In this document: piece after piece, positions 1-9,022 of the stretch | Layout: every line of letters starts with the position of its first letter | Numbering within the stretch: position 1 is the stretch's first letter | Position numbers and translations under genes: made by a program | DNA from: Phycisphaerae bacterium | GTDB lineage: Bacteria; Planctomycetota; Phycisphaerae; Sedimentisphaerales; Anaerohalosphaeraceae | Direction: 5' to 3' | DNA: 64,000 bases | NCBI GenBank assembly: GCA_018052735.1 | Contig: JAGPMT010000008.1 | Coordinates: 1-64,000, forward strand | Notes under the pieces: generated by a model | What the model was told of the DNA's origin: nothing | Databases searched by the model: none | Seen by the model: only the letters and a program-made list of their open reading frames with translations

Positions 1-127
1 GTTATATGTGAATATATGTAAATACCTGTATCTATGGAAAATTTGGCTAAAAATCCATACTCACAGTCTGCGCCTATGGATAATGAGCTAAAAATCCATA
101 GGCGCAGGTATTCACAGGTCTCAGACG
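1..127. repeat. Direct repeat copy 1 with internal hairpin
   Basis: This stretch recurs at 264-390 with no difference that I can see. It may begin before the window. It holds a perfect 14-bp inverted repeat (68-81 with 94-107, 12-base loop). Its left half (around 33-59) is a diverged version of the same unit, sharing the string GCTAAAAATCCATA, so the element is itself a tandem of two related hairpins. The spacer 128-263 has a 7-bp stem (249-255 with 259-265) that runs into the second copy. I see no credible gene in 1-540; the small ORFs here translate the repeat itself. Confidence 0.85.
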
Positions 128-263
128 CAATCCCAAACGCTACCGTCAAGAGCATATGCACCAAACCTGACGGCTACAGCACAAACCGCCTTTCCAGCTG
201 GGGCGGTAGATGGCGACTCTATCTGTCCGATGCTGCCGATGGGGGCAGACTCCCTATGAGGGA

Positions 264-390
264 GTTATATGTGAATATATGTAAATACCTGTATCTATGG
301 AAAATTTGGCTAAAAATCCATACTCACAGTCTGCGCCTATGGATAATGAGCTAAAAATCCATAGGCGCAGGTATTCACAGGTCTCAGACG
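264..390. repeat. Direct repeat copy 2 with internal hairpin
   Basis: Second copy of the 127-bp repeat, offset exactly 263 bases from the first. The 14-bp hairpin lies at 331-344 with 357-370. After it, 391-540 is unique sequence without a recognisable gene, reaching the 3' end of the minus-strand lyase gene. Only two copies are visible, with spacer length close to repeat length. It could be a REP/MITE-like element or the edge of a larger repeat array lying to the left. Confidence 0.85.
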
Positions 391-540
391 GCACAGGCAG
401 CGACAAATCTCTTTTGCCGGCGGCTCTTTCAAGGATATTTTTTTCCGCGGTTGATGAAGGAAGCGACACGACGATAGCGATCGATACTTAGAAAGCTATT
501 TTTTGCATCGGCAATTGTTAAGTATGATTATCGCTGGCTG

Positions 541-1764
541 TTAAGGAAACAAAAGGGCAGAACGCTGTGAATGGATGCTCTGTTCGGACAGTGTTTTCAA
601 GACCGGCTGAGCATCATAGCCGCGGATTTTAGCATGTGCCTGTTTCAGCAGCGGATACAAAGCGGAAGCGTCGATGGGTTCAATCTGCTGATAAGGCCAT
701 TTGTTTTTTGGATCCGCATAAAAAATCAGATAATCCAGAGCTTTCTGCAGGCAGCGTCCGTCTTCTGTTCGGCAGTTCCACAAATCCATGCCGACATGTT
801 CCCCCAGACGGGCCAAAACAAACGTTCCGCGTAGATTCATCACGCTGTAGCCGTACGATTTGGTACGTGTTAATTCATGGGGCTGGCGTCCGTCCGGTTC
901 AATTTTTGCTGCGATATGCTTTTGTGATGCTAAAGCAAGAATCTGCTGGGCCAGCGGCCGATTGCCGACAAAGAGGGCGAAGGCCGCCGCTTGAGCATCA
1001 TACCATGTGGAATGATTATTCTTTGTCTGGCTTTCTTCCAGACCCAGCGGATGGCTGGTCAGCCAAGTCAAATAATCCGTAAACCACTGGACGAGTTTCT
1101 GCTGGTCAGCTGCTGTCCAGAAAGGGCTGTTTTGAATTAGACCGACACTGTCCACAATTCCGATAAACCCGGCTGTCTCAATAATGCCGTAGCACCGTCC
1201 ATCGCTGCTGCCCAGAACGGCCTGCCCAAAATTCAGATTGGGATTCATTTTCGTTGCTTCGTCCAGAAACCATGTCCGCACCAGCATGGCCGCCCGTTCG
1301 GCATACATCGGATCATCGGTATAATAGTAGCACAGCGAAAGCACTTCAACAGCATCGCACAGCTGGCCGAGCTGCCGGCGGTCTCTTTTGGAATCCAGCG
1401 ATTGCGGATTGCGCTGCCCGTCTTTGCGGATATAAGGCAGACCGTCGGGCGTATCCGGATTAGGCCAGAAATAGGGGGCCAGACTCATATAATCATGCTT
1501 ATCTCCGCTGGGAGGAACCAATGTTTTGTTCATCACGCTGAAGGGTCCGGCCGTTAATGCCTGTTTGCCTTCTTTCTGAAGGATTTCGAATGCCGCCGTA
1601 AAAAAGGGGTCTTGCTGCCGTATCTTCTGCTTAATCTGCTGCAGGCAATTTATATCCCATACCCAAAGCCGGGCGGATGACCAATTCGGCTTGTCGGCGG
1701 CAGATGCTGAACATAAAACAGTGCCAAAAATGCAAACAGCGAATAATCTTTTTTTCAATGCCAT
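541..1764 (-). CDS. Secreted alginate-lyase-fold polysaccharide lyase (PL38-like)
   Basis: A 407-residue protein with a signal peptide (MALKKRLFAVCIFGTVLCSASA) and one alginate_lyase-type (alpha/alpha) toroid domain. Visible hallmarks are YFWPNPDTPDGLPY near residue 95, NNHSTWYDAQ near 246 and ELTRTKSYGYS near 300. The Asn-His pair and the Arg/Tyr cluster correspond to the catalytic Asn, His, Arg and Tyr of PL5/PL38 enzymes, which cut uronic-acid chains by beta-elimination. The assignment to PL38 over PL5 rests on overall similarity and is an inference. It lies 87 bp downstream of the GH2-PL38 fusion on the same strand, whose C-terminal domain is its closest relative here, so the two probably form an operon acting on the same uronic-acid polymer. 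Confidence 0.8.
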   Translation of the reverse strand: MALKKRLFAVCIFGTVLCSASAADKPNWSSARLWVWDINCLQQIKQKIRQQDPFFTAAFEILQKEGKQALTAGPFSVMNKTLVPPSGDKHDYMSLAPYFWPNPDTPDGLPYIRKDGQRNPQSLDSKRDRRQLGQLCDAVEVLSLCYYYTDDPMYAERAAMLVRTWFLDEATKMNPNLNFGQAVLGSSDGRCYGIIETAGFIGIVDSVGLIQNSPFWTAADQQKLVQWFTDYLTWLTSHPLGLEESQTKNNHSTWYDAQAAAFALFVGNRPLAQQILALASQKHIAAKIEPDGRQPHELTRTKSYGYSVMNLRGTFVLARLGEHVGMDLWNCRTEDGRCLQKALDYLIFYADPKNKWPYQQIEPIDASALYPLLKQAHAKIRGYDAQPVLKTLSEQSIHSQRSALLFP

Positions 1765-1851
1765 AATCGGGCCTTATCCTTATAGCAGGTTTACCATAGA
1801 AACGCTCCTGTCAGAACCGATATTGCCCGATTTACGGATATATTCCGTTTT

Positions 1852-4800
1852 TTACTGAAGAAGCGGCACATCTTCTGCACGCAACAGCCACAAAAGCGGC
1901 TGCGTTACCGCCATGTTTCGCCGAACCTCCATATCTGCAGGGTCAGGATTAAGCGTTTGAAAGAGCGTGAGATAGTCAGGCCGGTTTAAGGCATAACCAG
2001 CCAGCAGCAGACAAGGCTGGCGGACAGGCCATTGCTCAAAATGCTCGATATCCGGCGGATACGGCCATGCGGATTTGTCTTTGAGGTAATCAACCAAAAA
2101 TGACATGGCCTTTTTCATGCCGCGGCCGTCCGGCAATGTATAATCCCAGAGATTATCCTGTTCTGTTGAAAGCAGCAGGCACAGAAGCGCCATGTTGTCC
2201 AGTTGGAAAATAGAATAGCCATAGGGTTTGGTACGTGCCAGTTCAGCCGGGAAACTTCCGTCTAAATCCATCTGGGATGGCAAGATGATCTTTTTAAACC
2301 GTTCGCGGGCCAGCTGCAGTTTTTCCTTGTCTTCAGTAAAACGTGCAAAAGCGGCTAATTGAACCAGAAATGCAACGCTGTGATTATTGGCCGCATTCAT
2401 TTCCTGAAGTCCGTTGGGGTGAGTGGTCATCCATTCGGTATAATCGGCAAACCACTGCTTCAGTCCTGCCAAAATTTCGGGCGTCATGGCTTTTGAATTT
2501 TTTAATGCTTCAACAGCCAATGGAACTTCAGCCAAATGCAGCGTATCGATGATGCCGATACCGCGTCCCTTGCTGATGCCGGGAATGGCCTGAGCATAAA
2601 GAAGATGCGGATTCATCCGCGAATGTTCGTTAACAAAAAAAGTGTTCAGCAGTTCAACCGCCTTTTGGGCATAGCGCGGATCGGCAGTGATTCCATATCC
2701 GGCGGCAAGAGCCGCCACGGCGTCCCGCAGCTGCCGTACCAGCAGGCGATGTACAGAGAAATTGGCAGGGTTGGATTGACCGTCCCGCTGCACGTAGGGA
2801 AGTCCGTCCGGGGTATTCGGGTTGGGCCACCAATAATCTCCCATAGAATAAAAATCTCCCGGGCCGGCACCGGAATCAGCAGGGGCCGGATAATCACTAA
2901 GCGAAATCGGCTTGATGGTCAAGTACGATTCGGCCAGTTTTAAAATCCGCTCCCGATCCAGACGGGCCATCTCCAAGGCCTGCTGGCCGGCAGTCAAGGA
3001 CCGCAGATTGATGCTGTCGGGGATCGATTCAAGTTCCAGAAATGCTGTTGGACATCCTTGGCAGGATGCACTTGCCACAGATTTTCCTTGATTTAATTGT
3101 ACATCAATGAAGGCCTGTCCCCCGTACAACTGGACAATCCGGGAACCGCGCGATGTGCCGAGATTGTCGATCAGTTTTCCGTCTCCCGTTATGCCGAAAC
3201 GGATAACATTCCTTGCATCAAGACAAATAATCCCTTTGTCATCCAGCAGTGCGGCACGCAGTGTTGCCCGGTCGCCTGTTCGGTCTGCTTCCTTTAATAC
3301 CAAACGGGCGGGTTTGCCCCACTGTCGAGTCTCGTAGCGGAATACAATTTCATCCGAAACCTCAGTACCGTCTTTGCGTGCGATGACTTTGAGGTGATTC
3401 ATTCCTTTTTTGAAGCCAACCAGCCAGCGCAGTCCGGCGGCAGGAAAATCTTGGCTGTTTCTTTGCTTAATCCCTTCCGATTTGCCGTTGACAAACAGTT
3501 CAGCTTCCGGGCAGTTGGAATACACCTTGACGAGTTTTTTTTCGTCTTCCCTGCCCCACCGTACCGGCCAGTTATGGGCATAGATGCGCACCATCGGCTT
3601 GTCAGTCCAATAAGACTGATACACGTAATATGATTCTTTGGGAGTCAAATCCCGTTCAACGGCGCCTTTTTGGTTCATGTAAGGTATCGGATTATCCGGG
3701 CGAAGGGGGGTGGAGAAGTCTTTAAATATCCAGAATGCCGTGCCCGTCAGCCAATCCATTGTCTCCTGCTCCTTCAAATGCCAATCCACTAAATCGCAGA
3801 TATAGCTTTCTGACCAGTTGCCGTCCCGTGAAGCACGTGCCCGACCGCCGGTCATCAGGTAATCCATGCCGCTTTCTTCGGTTTTGCCGGCCGCTTGGAT
3901 ATCCATCAGCCCTTCATAGGGATTTTCTGTATGGCGCCCGGCATGGCTGTCGCCGCCCCATTCAACATGCAGAAAATGGCTGACTTTGGCCATTTCCCGT
4001 TCGGAAGATTGTTTATATTCGGTGAATTTCCCGCCATACCAGCCTGCCCAAATTGACGGCGAATAAATATCGACAATGTCGCTGCAGAATTCACAGCGAC
4101 GGATAGCAGTTTTACGCTCTGGATCAAGACGGTGCGCAAGGTCATTCAATTCGGCCATAAACGAGCGGATTTTTTCCTTGTCAAATTCCTCGAAATCACC
4201 CGGCCAGTCGTTCTCATTGCCCAAACCCCAGATAATAACCGATGGATGATTCCGGTGCTGGTCAATCATTGCCGTCAGCATGTCGCGGGCTTGCTGTTTA
4301 TAACGATCCCCGCCTAGGCCGCCCCGGCACCAGGGGATTTCTTCCCAAACGAGGATTCCCAATCTATCGCACATATCCAAAGCGATGCGGGATTGCTGAT
4401 AATGCCCCAAACGGATGAAATTGACTCCCATTTCCTTCATCAGATTAAACTCTTTGACAATCAGTTCTTCTGTCAATGCAGCAGCCAGACCTGCGTGATC
4501 TTCATGACGGTGGGTGCCGTGAAGCAATAAGCGCTGTCCATTAAGGTAGAAAGGCCCTTTGGGGGCAAAATCAAACCAGCGAAAGCCGAATTGTTCGCTG
4601 ACCGCAGATTGGCCGCTGCTGCTTATAAGGGTTACGATGCATGTATATAATTTGGGGGAGGTTGTTGACCAAAGAACCGGATTTTGCAATTGAGTCTGAT
4701 AAAGAACGGCGCTGTTTTGCTGGGAATCAAGGATAGTTTGAGATTGAAGAATCTCGGTACCATCCGGATCCAGAATTTGGACTTTTGCTGTTGTGTTTTC

Positions 4801-5517
4801 CTTAAGGGATGAGGGATTGTAAAGCTCTCCCTGAACAGTTAACTGCCAGCTTCCATTGCTTGCCCGTTGGGTCTTAATATGAAGCCCTTTCAGAGAGATT
4901 GCCGGAACATAGACAAGGTTGACATACCGGTACAGACCGCCGTAGAGATTAAAATCACTTAGATCAGATGGAATCATTTCAAGGTCGCGGGAGTTATCAC
5001 AGCGAATGGCAATGGGAATAAGTCCTTTTTTGGTAATGCGATCTTCAGAATCTTGCTTAAAATATGGTTTTTCTTTATACCGATTGACTGCATCTGTAAT
5101 GTCTGCAATAAATTCGTCATATCCGCCGATGTGAGAACAGACTTTTTCTGTATCGATATATACTTCTGTTTTCTGACCAGCCCCTTCAAAATGCAGAAGT
5201 ATGCGCCCGCCTGCAAAAGGATTGTCAATCTTTACTTGTGTGCGATACCAGCCGGGACCTTGATAATACCGCGTATCAGGATCAACGGCGTCATAAGCGT
5301 TAAAACAATGCGGCAGGACAACTTTTTGCCAAGCGCCCCAGTTATTGCTTAACTTGTCGCTGCGAAGTGCTTCCCAAATCCCGCCAATATCGCCTTTGAC
5401 AAATTCCCAATTCTGGGTTAATCGAGTAGAATATTCCGGGATTGCCGCAGTAGAGCCCGATAATAATAAGAACAAGTAAACTGCTGTTAAGAAAAGACAG
5501 GCCGAGCAGGAAGACAT
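1852..5517 (-). CDS. Secreted GH2 glycosidase fused to a PL38-like lyase domain
   Basis: About 1221 residues. A GTG ten codons upstream also fits, but the ATG at 5517 follows an AAGAAAGGA Shine-Dalgarno and opens directly into a hydrophobic signal peptide. The N-terminal half is a complete GH2 enzyme: sugar-binding jelly roll, Ig-like domain, and TIM barrel with the general acid/base Glu in WGLGNENDW (near 435) and nucleophile Glu in HVEWGGD (near 519). Accessory beta domains follow to about 840. Residues about 845-1221 repeat the lyase fold of the next gene, with WWPNPNTPDGLPY (near 890), NNHS (near 1045) and RTKPYGYS. GH2 members remove beta-galactose, beta-glucuronic acid or similar sugars; the exact sugar cannot be read here. 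A glycosidase and a lyase on one chain suggests coupled attack on a uronic-acid polymer. Confidence 0.85.
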   Translation of the reverse strand: MSSCSACLFLTAVYLFLLLSGSTAAIPEYSTRLTQNWEFVKGDIGGIWEALRSDKLSNNWGAWQKVVLPHCFNAYDAVDPDTRYYQGPGWYRTQVKIDNPFAGGRILLHFEGAGQKTEVYIDTEKVCSHIGGYDEFIADITDAVNRYKEKPYFKQDSEDRITKKGLIPIAIRCDNSRDLEMIPSDLSDFNLYGGLYRYVNLVYVPAISLKGLHIKTQRASNGSWQLTVQGELYNPSSLKENTTAKVQILDPDGTEILQSQTILDSQQNSAVLYQTQLQNPVLWSTTSPKLYTCIVTLISSSGQSAVSEQFGFRWFDFAPKGPFYLNGQRLLLHGTHRHEDHAGLAAALTEELIVKEFNLMKEMGVNFIRLGHYQQSRIALDMCDRLGILVWEEIPWCRGGLGGDRYKQQARDMLTAMIDQHRNHPSVIIWGLGNENDWPGDFEEFDKEKIRSFMAELNDLAHRLDPERKTAIRRCEFCSDIVDIYSPSIWAGWYGGKFTEYKQSSEREMAKVSHFLHVEWGGDSHAGRHTENPYEGLMDIQAAGKTEESGMDYLMTGGRARASRDGNWSESYICDLVDWHLKEQETMDWLTGTAFWIFKDFSTPLRPDNPIPYMNQKGAVERDLTPKESYYVYQSYWTDKPMVRIYAHNWPVRWGREDEKKLVKVYSNCPEAELFVNGKSEGIKQRNSQDFPAAGLRWLVGFKKGMNHLKVIARKDGTEVSDEIVFRYETRQWGKPARLVLKEADRTGDRATLRAALLDDKGIICLDARNVIRFGITGDGKLIDNLGTSRGSRIVQLYGGQAFIDVQLNQGKSVASASCQGCPTAFLELESIPDSINLRSLTAGQQALEMARLDRERILKLAESYLTIKPISLSDYPAPADSGAGPGDFYSMGDYWWPNPNTPDGLPYVQRDGQSNPANFSVHRLLVRQLRDAVAALAAGYGITADPRYAQKAVELLNTFFVNEHSRMNPHLLYAQAIPGISKGRGIGIIDTLHLAEVPLAVEALKNSKAMTPEILAGLKQWFADYTEWMTTHPNGLQEMNAANNHSVAFLVQLAAFARFTEDKEKLQLARERFKKIILPSQMDLDGSFPAELARTKPYGYSIFQLDNMALLCLLLSTEQDNLWDYTLPDGRGMKKAMSFLVDYLKDKSAWPYPPDIEHFEQWPVRQPCLLLAGYALNRPDYLTLFQTLNPDPADMEVRRNMAVTQPLLWLLRAEDVPLLQ

Positions 5518-5760
5518 GGGATTCCTTTCTTTGAAAAGTAGCTTCACAAAAATTCCATTCTAAAAGATTTATCCAAACTAAACAGATATCACCCGATAGG
5601 AAACGTTTCTTACAATGAATATAGAGATTTCATAAAAATAGACAAAGCGTAACCACAAAAATTTTAAAGAAAATATAGTCTGTGAAATTTTTTCTGCGAA
5701 AGATGTTAGAATTGATGGGTGATTAATGATGCACAGTAATGATAAACGCAGAATCTGGCT

Positions 5761-6297
5761 ATGAATAGTGAGAAAAAAATTGAGGAAATCGCCGTTTATT
5801 GGACACAGGCTCAATCTATTGTGTCGGCATTCATATCTTCGACGGTACCCAATTTTGAAGATGCTAACGATGTACTGCAATCGGTGGCTGTAGCAGTAGT
5901 CCGTAAATACGACACTTATGATAGAAAATCCCCTTTTACGGCGTGGGCTATTGGAATCGCCCGCAATGAAGTATTGCATTATAAGCGTAAATATGCCCGC
6001 GATAAGCACATTTTTGATGACGAATTGGTCAATAAAATTGCTCAGACATATCATGAGAAGAGCAGCGAATTGGATGACATGAAAAAAGCTCTGGAAAAAT
6101 GTGTTTCCAAGATAGAGGGCCGCTGGAAACAGATTTTGCAGATGCGCTACGTCCGTGAAATGGATGCTAAACGGATTGCTCAATGTCTGGGAGTTTCCAG
6201 CAACGCCGTATTTGTAGCACTTCATCGTATTCGGCTTTCGCTTCGGGAGTGCATCCCAAAGACAATGAGAGCGAGGGAGTTTGGCAGCAATGGATAG
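5761..6297 (+). CDS. Sigma-70 family RNA polymerase sigma factor (ECF-like)
   Basis: A 178-residue sigma factor of the Rhodopirellula/Verrucomicrobium type. Region 2 is visible at about 30-95 (DANDVLQSVAVAVVRKY, then SPFTAWAIGIARNEVLHYKRK) and region 4 at about 115-165 (WKQILQMRYVREMDAKRIAQ with a helix-turn-helix LGVSSNAVFVALHRIR). It directs RNA polymerase to a regulon, here probably the surrounding polysaccharide genes. Its stop overlaps the next gene by 8 bp (ATGGATAG), so the pair is translationally coupled; the partner is a FecR-like membrane protein. The 243-bp gap upstream holds divergent promoters towards the GH2 gene. No clear Shine-Dalgarno precedes this ATG. Confidence 0.9.
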   Translation: MNSEKKIEEIAVYWTQAQSIVSAFISSTVPNFEDANDVLQSVAVAVVRKYDTYDRKSPFTAWAIGIARNEVLHYKRKYARDKHIFDDELVNKIAQTYHEKSSELDDMKKALEKCVSKIEGRWKQILQMRYVREMDAKRIAQCLGVSSNAVFVALHRIRLSLRECIPKTMRAREFGSNG

Positions 6298-7963
6298 AGA
6301 TAAGCTGATGTCACAGTATTTTTTCAGCTCGCTGAATCGGCAGGAACAGGAACTATTTGCCAAATATCTCAAAGAAGATCCTGAGTTTCTTAAGCAGTTT
6401 GTAACGGAGTCTTATGTTCAGCGGCGTCTGTATGACCTGTTTGTAGGCCAAGACAATCAGAAACTGCTGTTTGACAGTGCGGTTCTGCAATCGCCTTATG
6501 AGATGGATTTATGGGCAGCTCTTCTCAATGAAGAAAAAACTGCTCCGACGATAGAGCTTGAAGTAAGCAAAAATGAACCTGTTCTGATAGAAAAATTACA
6601 GAAACAGAAGATCGTTCGCAAAAGCAGCAAGACAACTTTGATTACAGCAGTTGCCGCACTGGCGGCTGTTATTCTGCTGATTGTATATGTCCAGCTGAAT
6701 CCCAAGGAATTTTCTGATCCTGTTGCGACTTTGGCTGATATGGTGGATGTGCGGTGGGCAGATCCGGCTATGTCCCTCAAGCGGGGAGACCGGCTTTTCA
6801 CCCGACAGGGCGGAATTCAGCTGAAGGAAGGAATCCTTAAGATTCAGATGGATAACGGCAGCAACGTAGTTGTAGAAGCCCCAAGCGAATTTGAGTTTAT
6901 TACTTATGACCAGATAGAACTGCGCTACGGCCGTTTATATGCCAATGTGCCGCGACGGGCTATCGGTTTCATCGTCAGCACACCCAACTCCAATGTCATC
7001 GATTTAGGAACCCAGTTCGGCGTCAAAGTCAATATTGACGGCGGCACGGAAGTGCATGTTCTTAAAGGCAAGGTGTCACTGATAGCTGGCAAGCAGTCCG
7101 AAGAAGGGACATCGGAGCTTGTTCAGCAGGGGCAGGCTCGCCGCGTAGAAAAAGGACAGGAAGCAATTCAGGCAATTGCCATCAATCCCGGTGCTTTTGT
7201 GCGGGATATCGATTCGCAGAATCATTATGTCTGGCGGGGACAGCCCCTCGATTTGGCAGATGTGATAGGGGGCGGGAACGGATGGGGGACAGGACAGGCC
7301 AACACCCGAATTGATCCGATTACGGGCAAGTTGGCACAGCGGATGGAGCCGGACGGCATCCAGCGAACAACTCCTTATATTCTGGTGCCGGACCTTGATT
7401 TTGTCGATGGATTGTTTATTCCGGACGGCCGGGCTGGGGCTGTTCAGGTCAGTTCCGAAGGCGATATGTATGAAGGATGTCCGGAAACCACAGGACGCTG
7501 TTTTTACGGGCCGTTTAACGGCTCCGTTCTCCCGTTGAAGACGGCCAATGAGGTCTTTGACCACACTGTTCAAATCGGCGGGCAGACTTTCGGCGGTCCC
7601 GGTCGGCCTATCATCCTTCTGCACAGCAATCTGGGTATTACATTTGACCTGCGGAAAATTCGCCATTCACTGCCGGAAGGCACACGCATCAGCAGCTTTT
7701 CAGCCCTTTGTGGAGTAGGAGAAGGGCCGGCTTCTTCAAAACGAGCCCATGACTATGTGAATTTCTACATTTTGGTAGATGGTCAGGAACGGTTCAGGGC
7801 AGATGATATGGAATATCAGTCCGGGCTGAAACCGATTGATGTTAATCTGTCTGACAGCGACCGCTTTCTGACGCTGATGACTACCGATGGAAGTGACCGA
7901 TCAGTGCATTTGGACTGGAGTTTCTTTGTGCAGCCCCAATTAACAATCGAGTCCGTACAGTAA
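6290..7963 (+). CDS. FecR-like transmembrane regulator with NPCBM-like sugar-binding domain
   Basis: About 557 residues; ATG 6290 lies 10 bp after GGGAG, better than the TTG at 6281. Order: cytoplasmic N terminus (1-115) with a short helical anti-sigma-like region, one membrane helix (about 117-138), a FecR domain (about 165-290, including VVEAPSEFEF, GRLYANVP and VIDLGTQFGV), then a C-terminal domain (about 420-552) resembling NPCBM, with GITFDLRKIR, VNFYILVDGQERF and a terminal LDW. FecR proteins control a partner sigma factor in response to an external signal; NPCBM modules bind galactose-type sugars in known glycosidases. The likely role is sensing glycan outside the membrane and releasing or activating the coupled sigma factor. 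The sensing model is an inference; the domain order is seen. Confidence 0.85.
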   Translation: MDRDKLMSQYFFSSLNRQEQELFAKYLKEDPEFLKQFVTESYVQRRLYDLFVGQDNQKLLFDSAVLQSPYEMDLWAALLNEEKTAPTIELEVSKNEPVLIEKLQKQKIVRKSSKTTLITAVAALAAVILLIVYVQLNPKEFSDPVATLADMVDVRWADPAMSLKRGDRLFTRQGGIQLKEGILKIQMDNGSNVVVEAPSEFEFITYDQIELRYGRLYANVPRRAIGFIVSTPNSNVIDLGTQFGVKVNIDGGTEVHVLKGKVSLIAGKQSEEGTSELVQQGQARRVEKGQEAIQAIAINPGAFVRDIDSQNHYVWRGQPLDLADVIGGGNGWGTGQANTRIDPITGKLAQRMEPDGIQRTTPYILVPDLDFVDGLFIPDGRAGAVQVSSEGDMYEGCPETTGRCFYGPFNGSVLPLKTANEVFDHTVQIGGQTFGGPGRPIILLHSNLGITFDLRKIRHSLPEGTRISSFSALCGVGEGPASSKRAHDYVNFYILVDGQERFRADDMEYQSGLKPIDVNLSDSDRFLTLMTTDGSDRSVHLDWSFFVQPQLTIESVQ

Positions 7964-8027
7964 GCGGGCTTGCCGGTGAACAAACAAGAGAAAATGGATT
8001 ATGATTTTAAGTAGACAGGGGATAGCG

Positions 8028-8912
8028 ATGAAACCAAAAGGATTTACATTGATTGAGTTATTGGTAGTGATAGCCATCATTGCACTGCTGCTGTCGATTT
8101 TGCTGCCCGGATTAAAGGCGGCCAAACTTCAGGCCCAGCTTACGATTGATATGACCAATTTAAGCGGCCTGGGCAAGGCCTGGTTTGCCTACAGTCAGGA
8201 TAATCATGATGAGCTCATCGGGGGCAATTCTCCCGGCAACGCCAGCGGAAATGCCGGCACCTGGACCCGTGATCCGTATTACTGCTGGGTGGATTTCCCC
8301 ATATCCAAAACGAATCCAAACGCATATGCATCGAATTTTGATTATCAGGAAGAAATAAAAGGAATCGAAAATGGCCTGCTGTTTAATTATGTAGGCAAGT
8401 CCGATTCGTATCATTGTCCGGCTGACAAGCGGTATTTGAAGCCTCCGGCCTTAAATGGTTATACCACCGTAAACGGGGGCTACCGGTCGTATTCCATAGC
8501 CGGCGGGGCACGAGGTGGCGCATGGGATGCTGCCAGACGACGCTATGCTGCCACAGGCAGTTTTCAGTTCGTCTCTATTACCAAATACTCTCAGATTAAA
8601 ACACCCGGAAGCAAGTTTATTTTTGTCGAGGAGAATGACGGACGCGGCCTGAATGCCGGAAGCTGGGATCAGGATATGCGTCTGGTTGGACAGCCGGTAA
8701 CGGCATGGGTTTGGGTGGATCTGCCGGCGATGTGGCATTTTGACCGCGGCAGTTTTGGTTTTGCTGACGGACACGCCGAAAAATACAAATGGGTTGATCC
8801 GGGGCTGCTCCAGACAGCCGGCGTGGGATCCCATTTTGTAAAGGTTGACCCCAAATATCCGGATGATTTCGCTTTTGTTCTTCGTGGCTTTCCGTATGCC
8901 GGTGTACCGTAA
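8028..8912 (+). CDS. Prepilin-type protein with H-X9-DG motif (pseudopilin)
   Basis: A 294-residue protein. ATG 8028 follows AGGGGATAGCG and gives a textbook prepilin leader: short basic MKPKG, then the cleavage and methylation motif GFTLIELLVVIAIIALLLSI. The C terminus carries the planctomycete H-X9-DG signature (His, nine residues, Asp-Gly, ending GFADGHAEKYKW). Such proteins are processed by prepilin peptidase and resemble type II secretion pseudopilins; many occur as multi-copy orphans in Planctomycetes and Lentisphaerae with unknown roles. No other secretion gene lies nearby. It sits between the sigma/FecR pair and the secreted LamG array, so it may be co-regulated with them. Confidence 0.88.
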   Translation: MKPKGFTLIELLVVIAIIALLLSILLPGLKAAKLQAQLTIDMTNLSGLGKAWFAYSQDNHDELIGGNSPGNASGNAGTWTRDPYYCWVDFPISKTNPNAYASNFDYQEEIKGIENGLLFNYVGKSDSYHCPADKRYLKPPALNGYTTVNGGYRSYSIAGGARGGAWDAARRRYAATGSFQFVSITKYSQIKTPGSKFIFVEENDGRGLNAGSWDQDMRLVGQPVTAWVWVDLPAMWHFDRGSFGFADGHAEKYKWVDPGLLQTAGVGSHFVKVDPKYPDDFAFVLRGFPYAGVP

Positions 8913-9022
8913 CAGACAAAAAATGGACGGCATGGCCTGTCGTATGCGGGTCTGAAAACGACAGACAGTGCCGGCAGGCTGAGACGGATTACAGATATTA
9001 ACTTTTTTGCGGAGGTTTGATT

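Noticed and set aside
1-390. CRISPR array or integron attC sites
   Set aside because: Only two long repeats with one spacer of similar length and no cas genes; the ends lack the GTTRRRY core expected of attC.
34-491. Small plus-strand ORFs of 106 and 64 codons in the first 500 bases
   Set aside because: Both start inside the direct repeat and translate its hairpin; the shared N terminus reflects the repeat, not a protein family.
5578-6372. 264-residue minus-strand ORF covering the sigma factor gene
   Set aside because: It is wholly antisense to the well-supported sigma factor, has no domain pattern and no ribosome-binding site.
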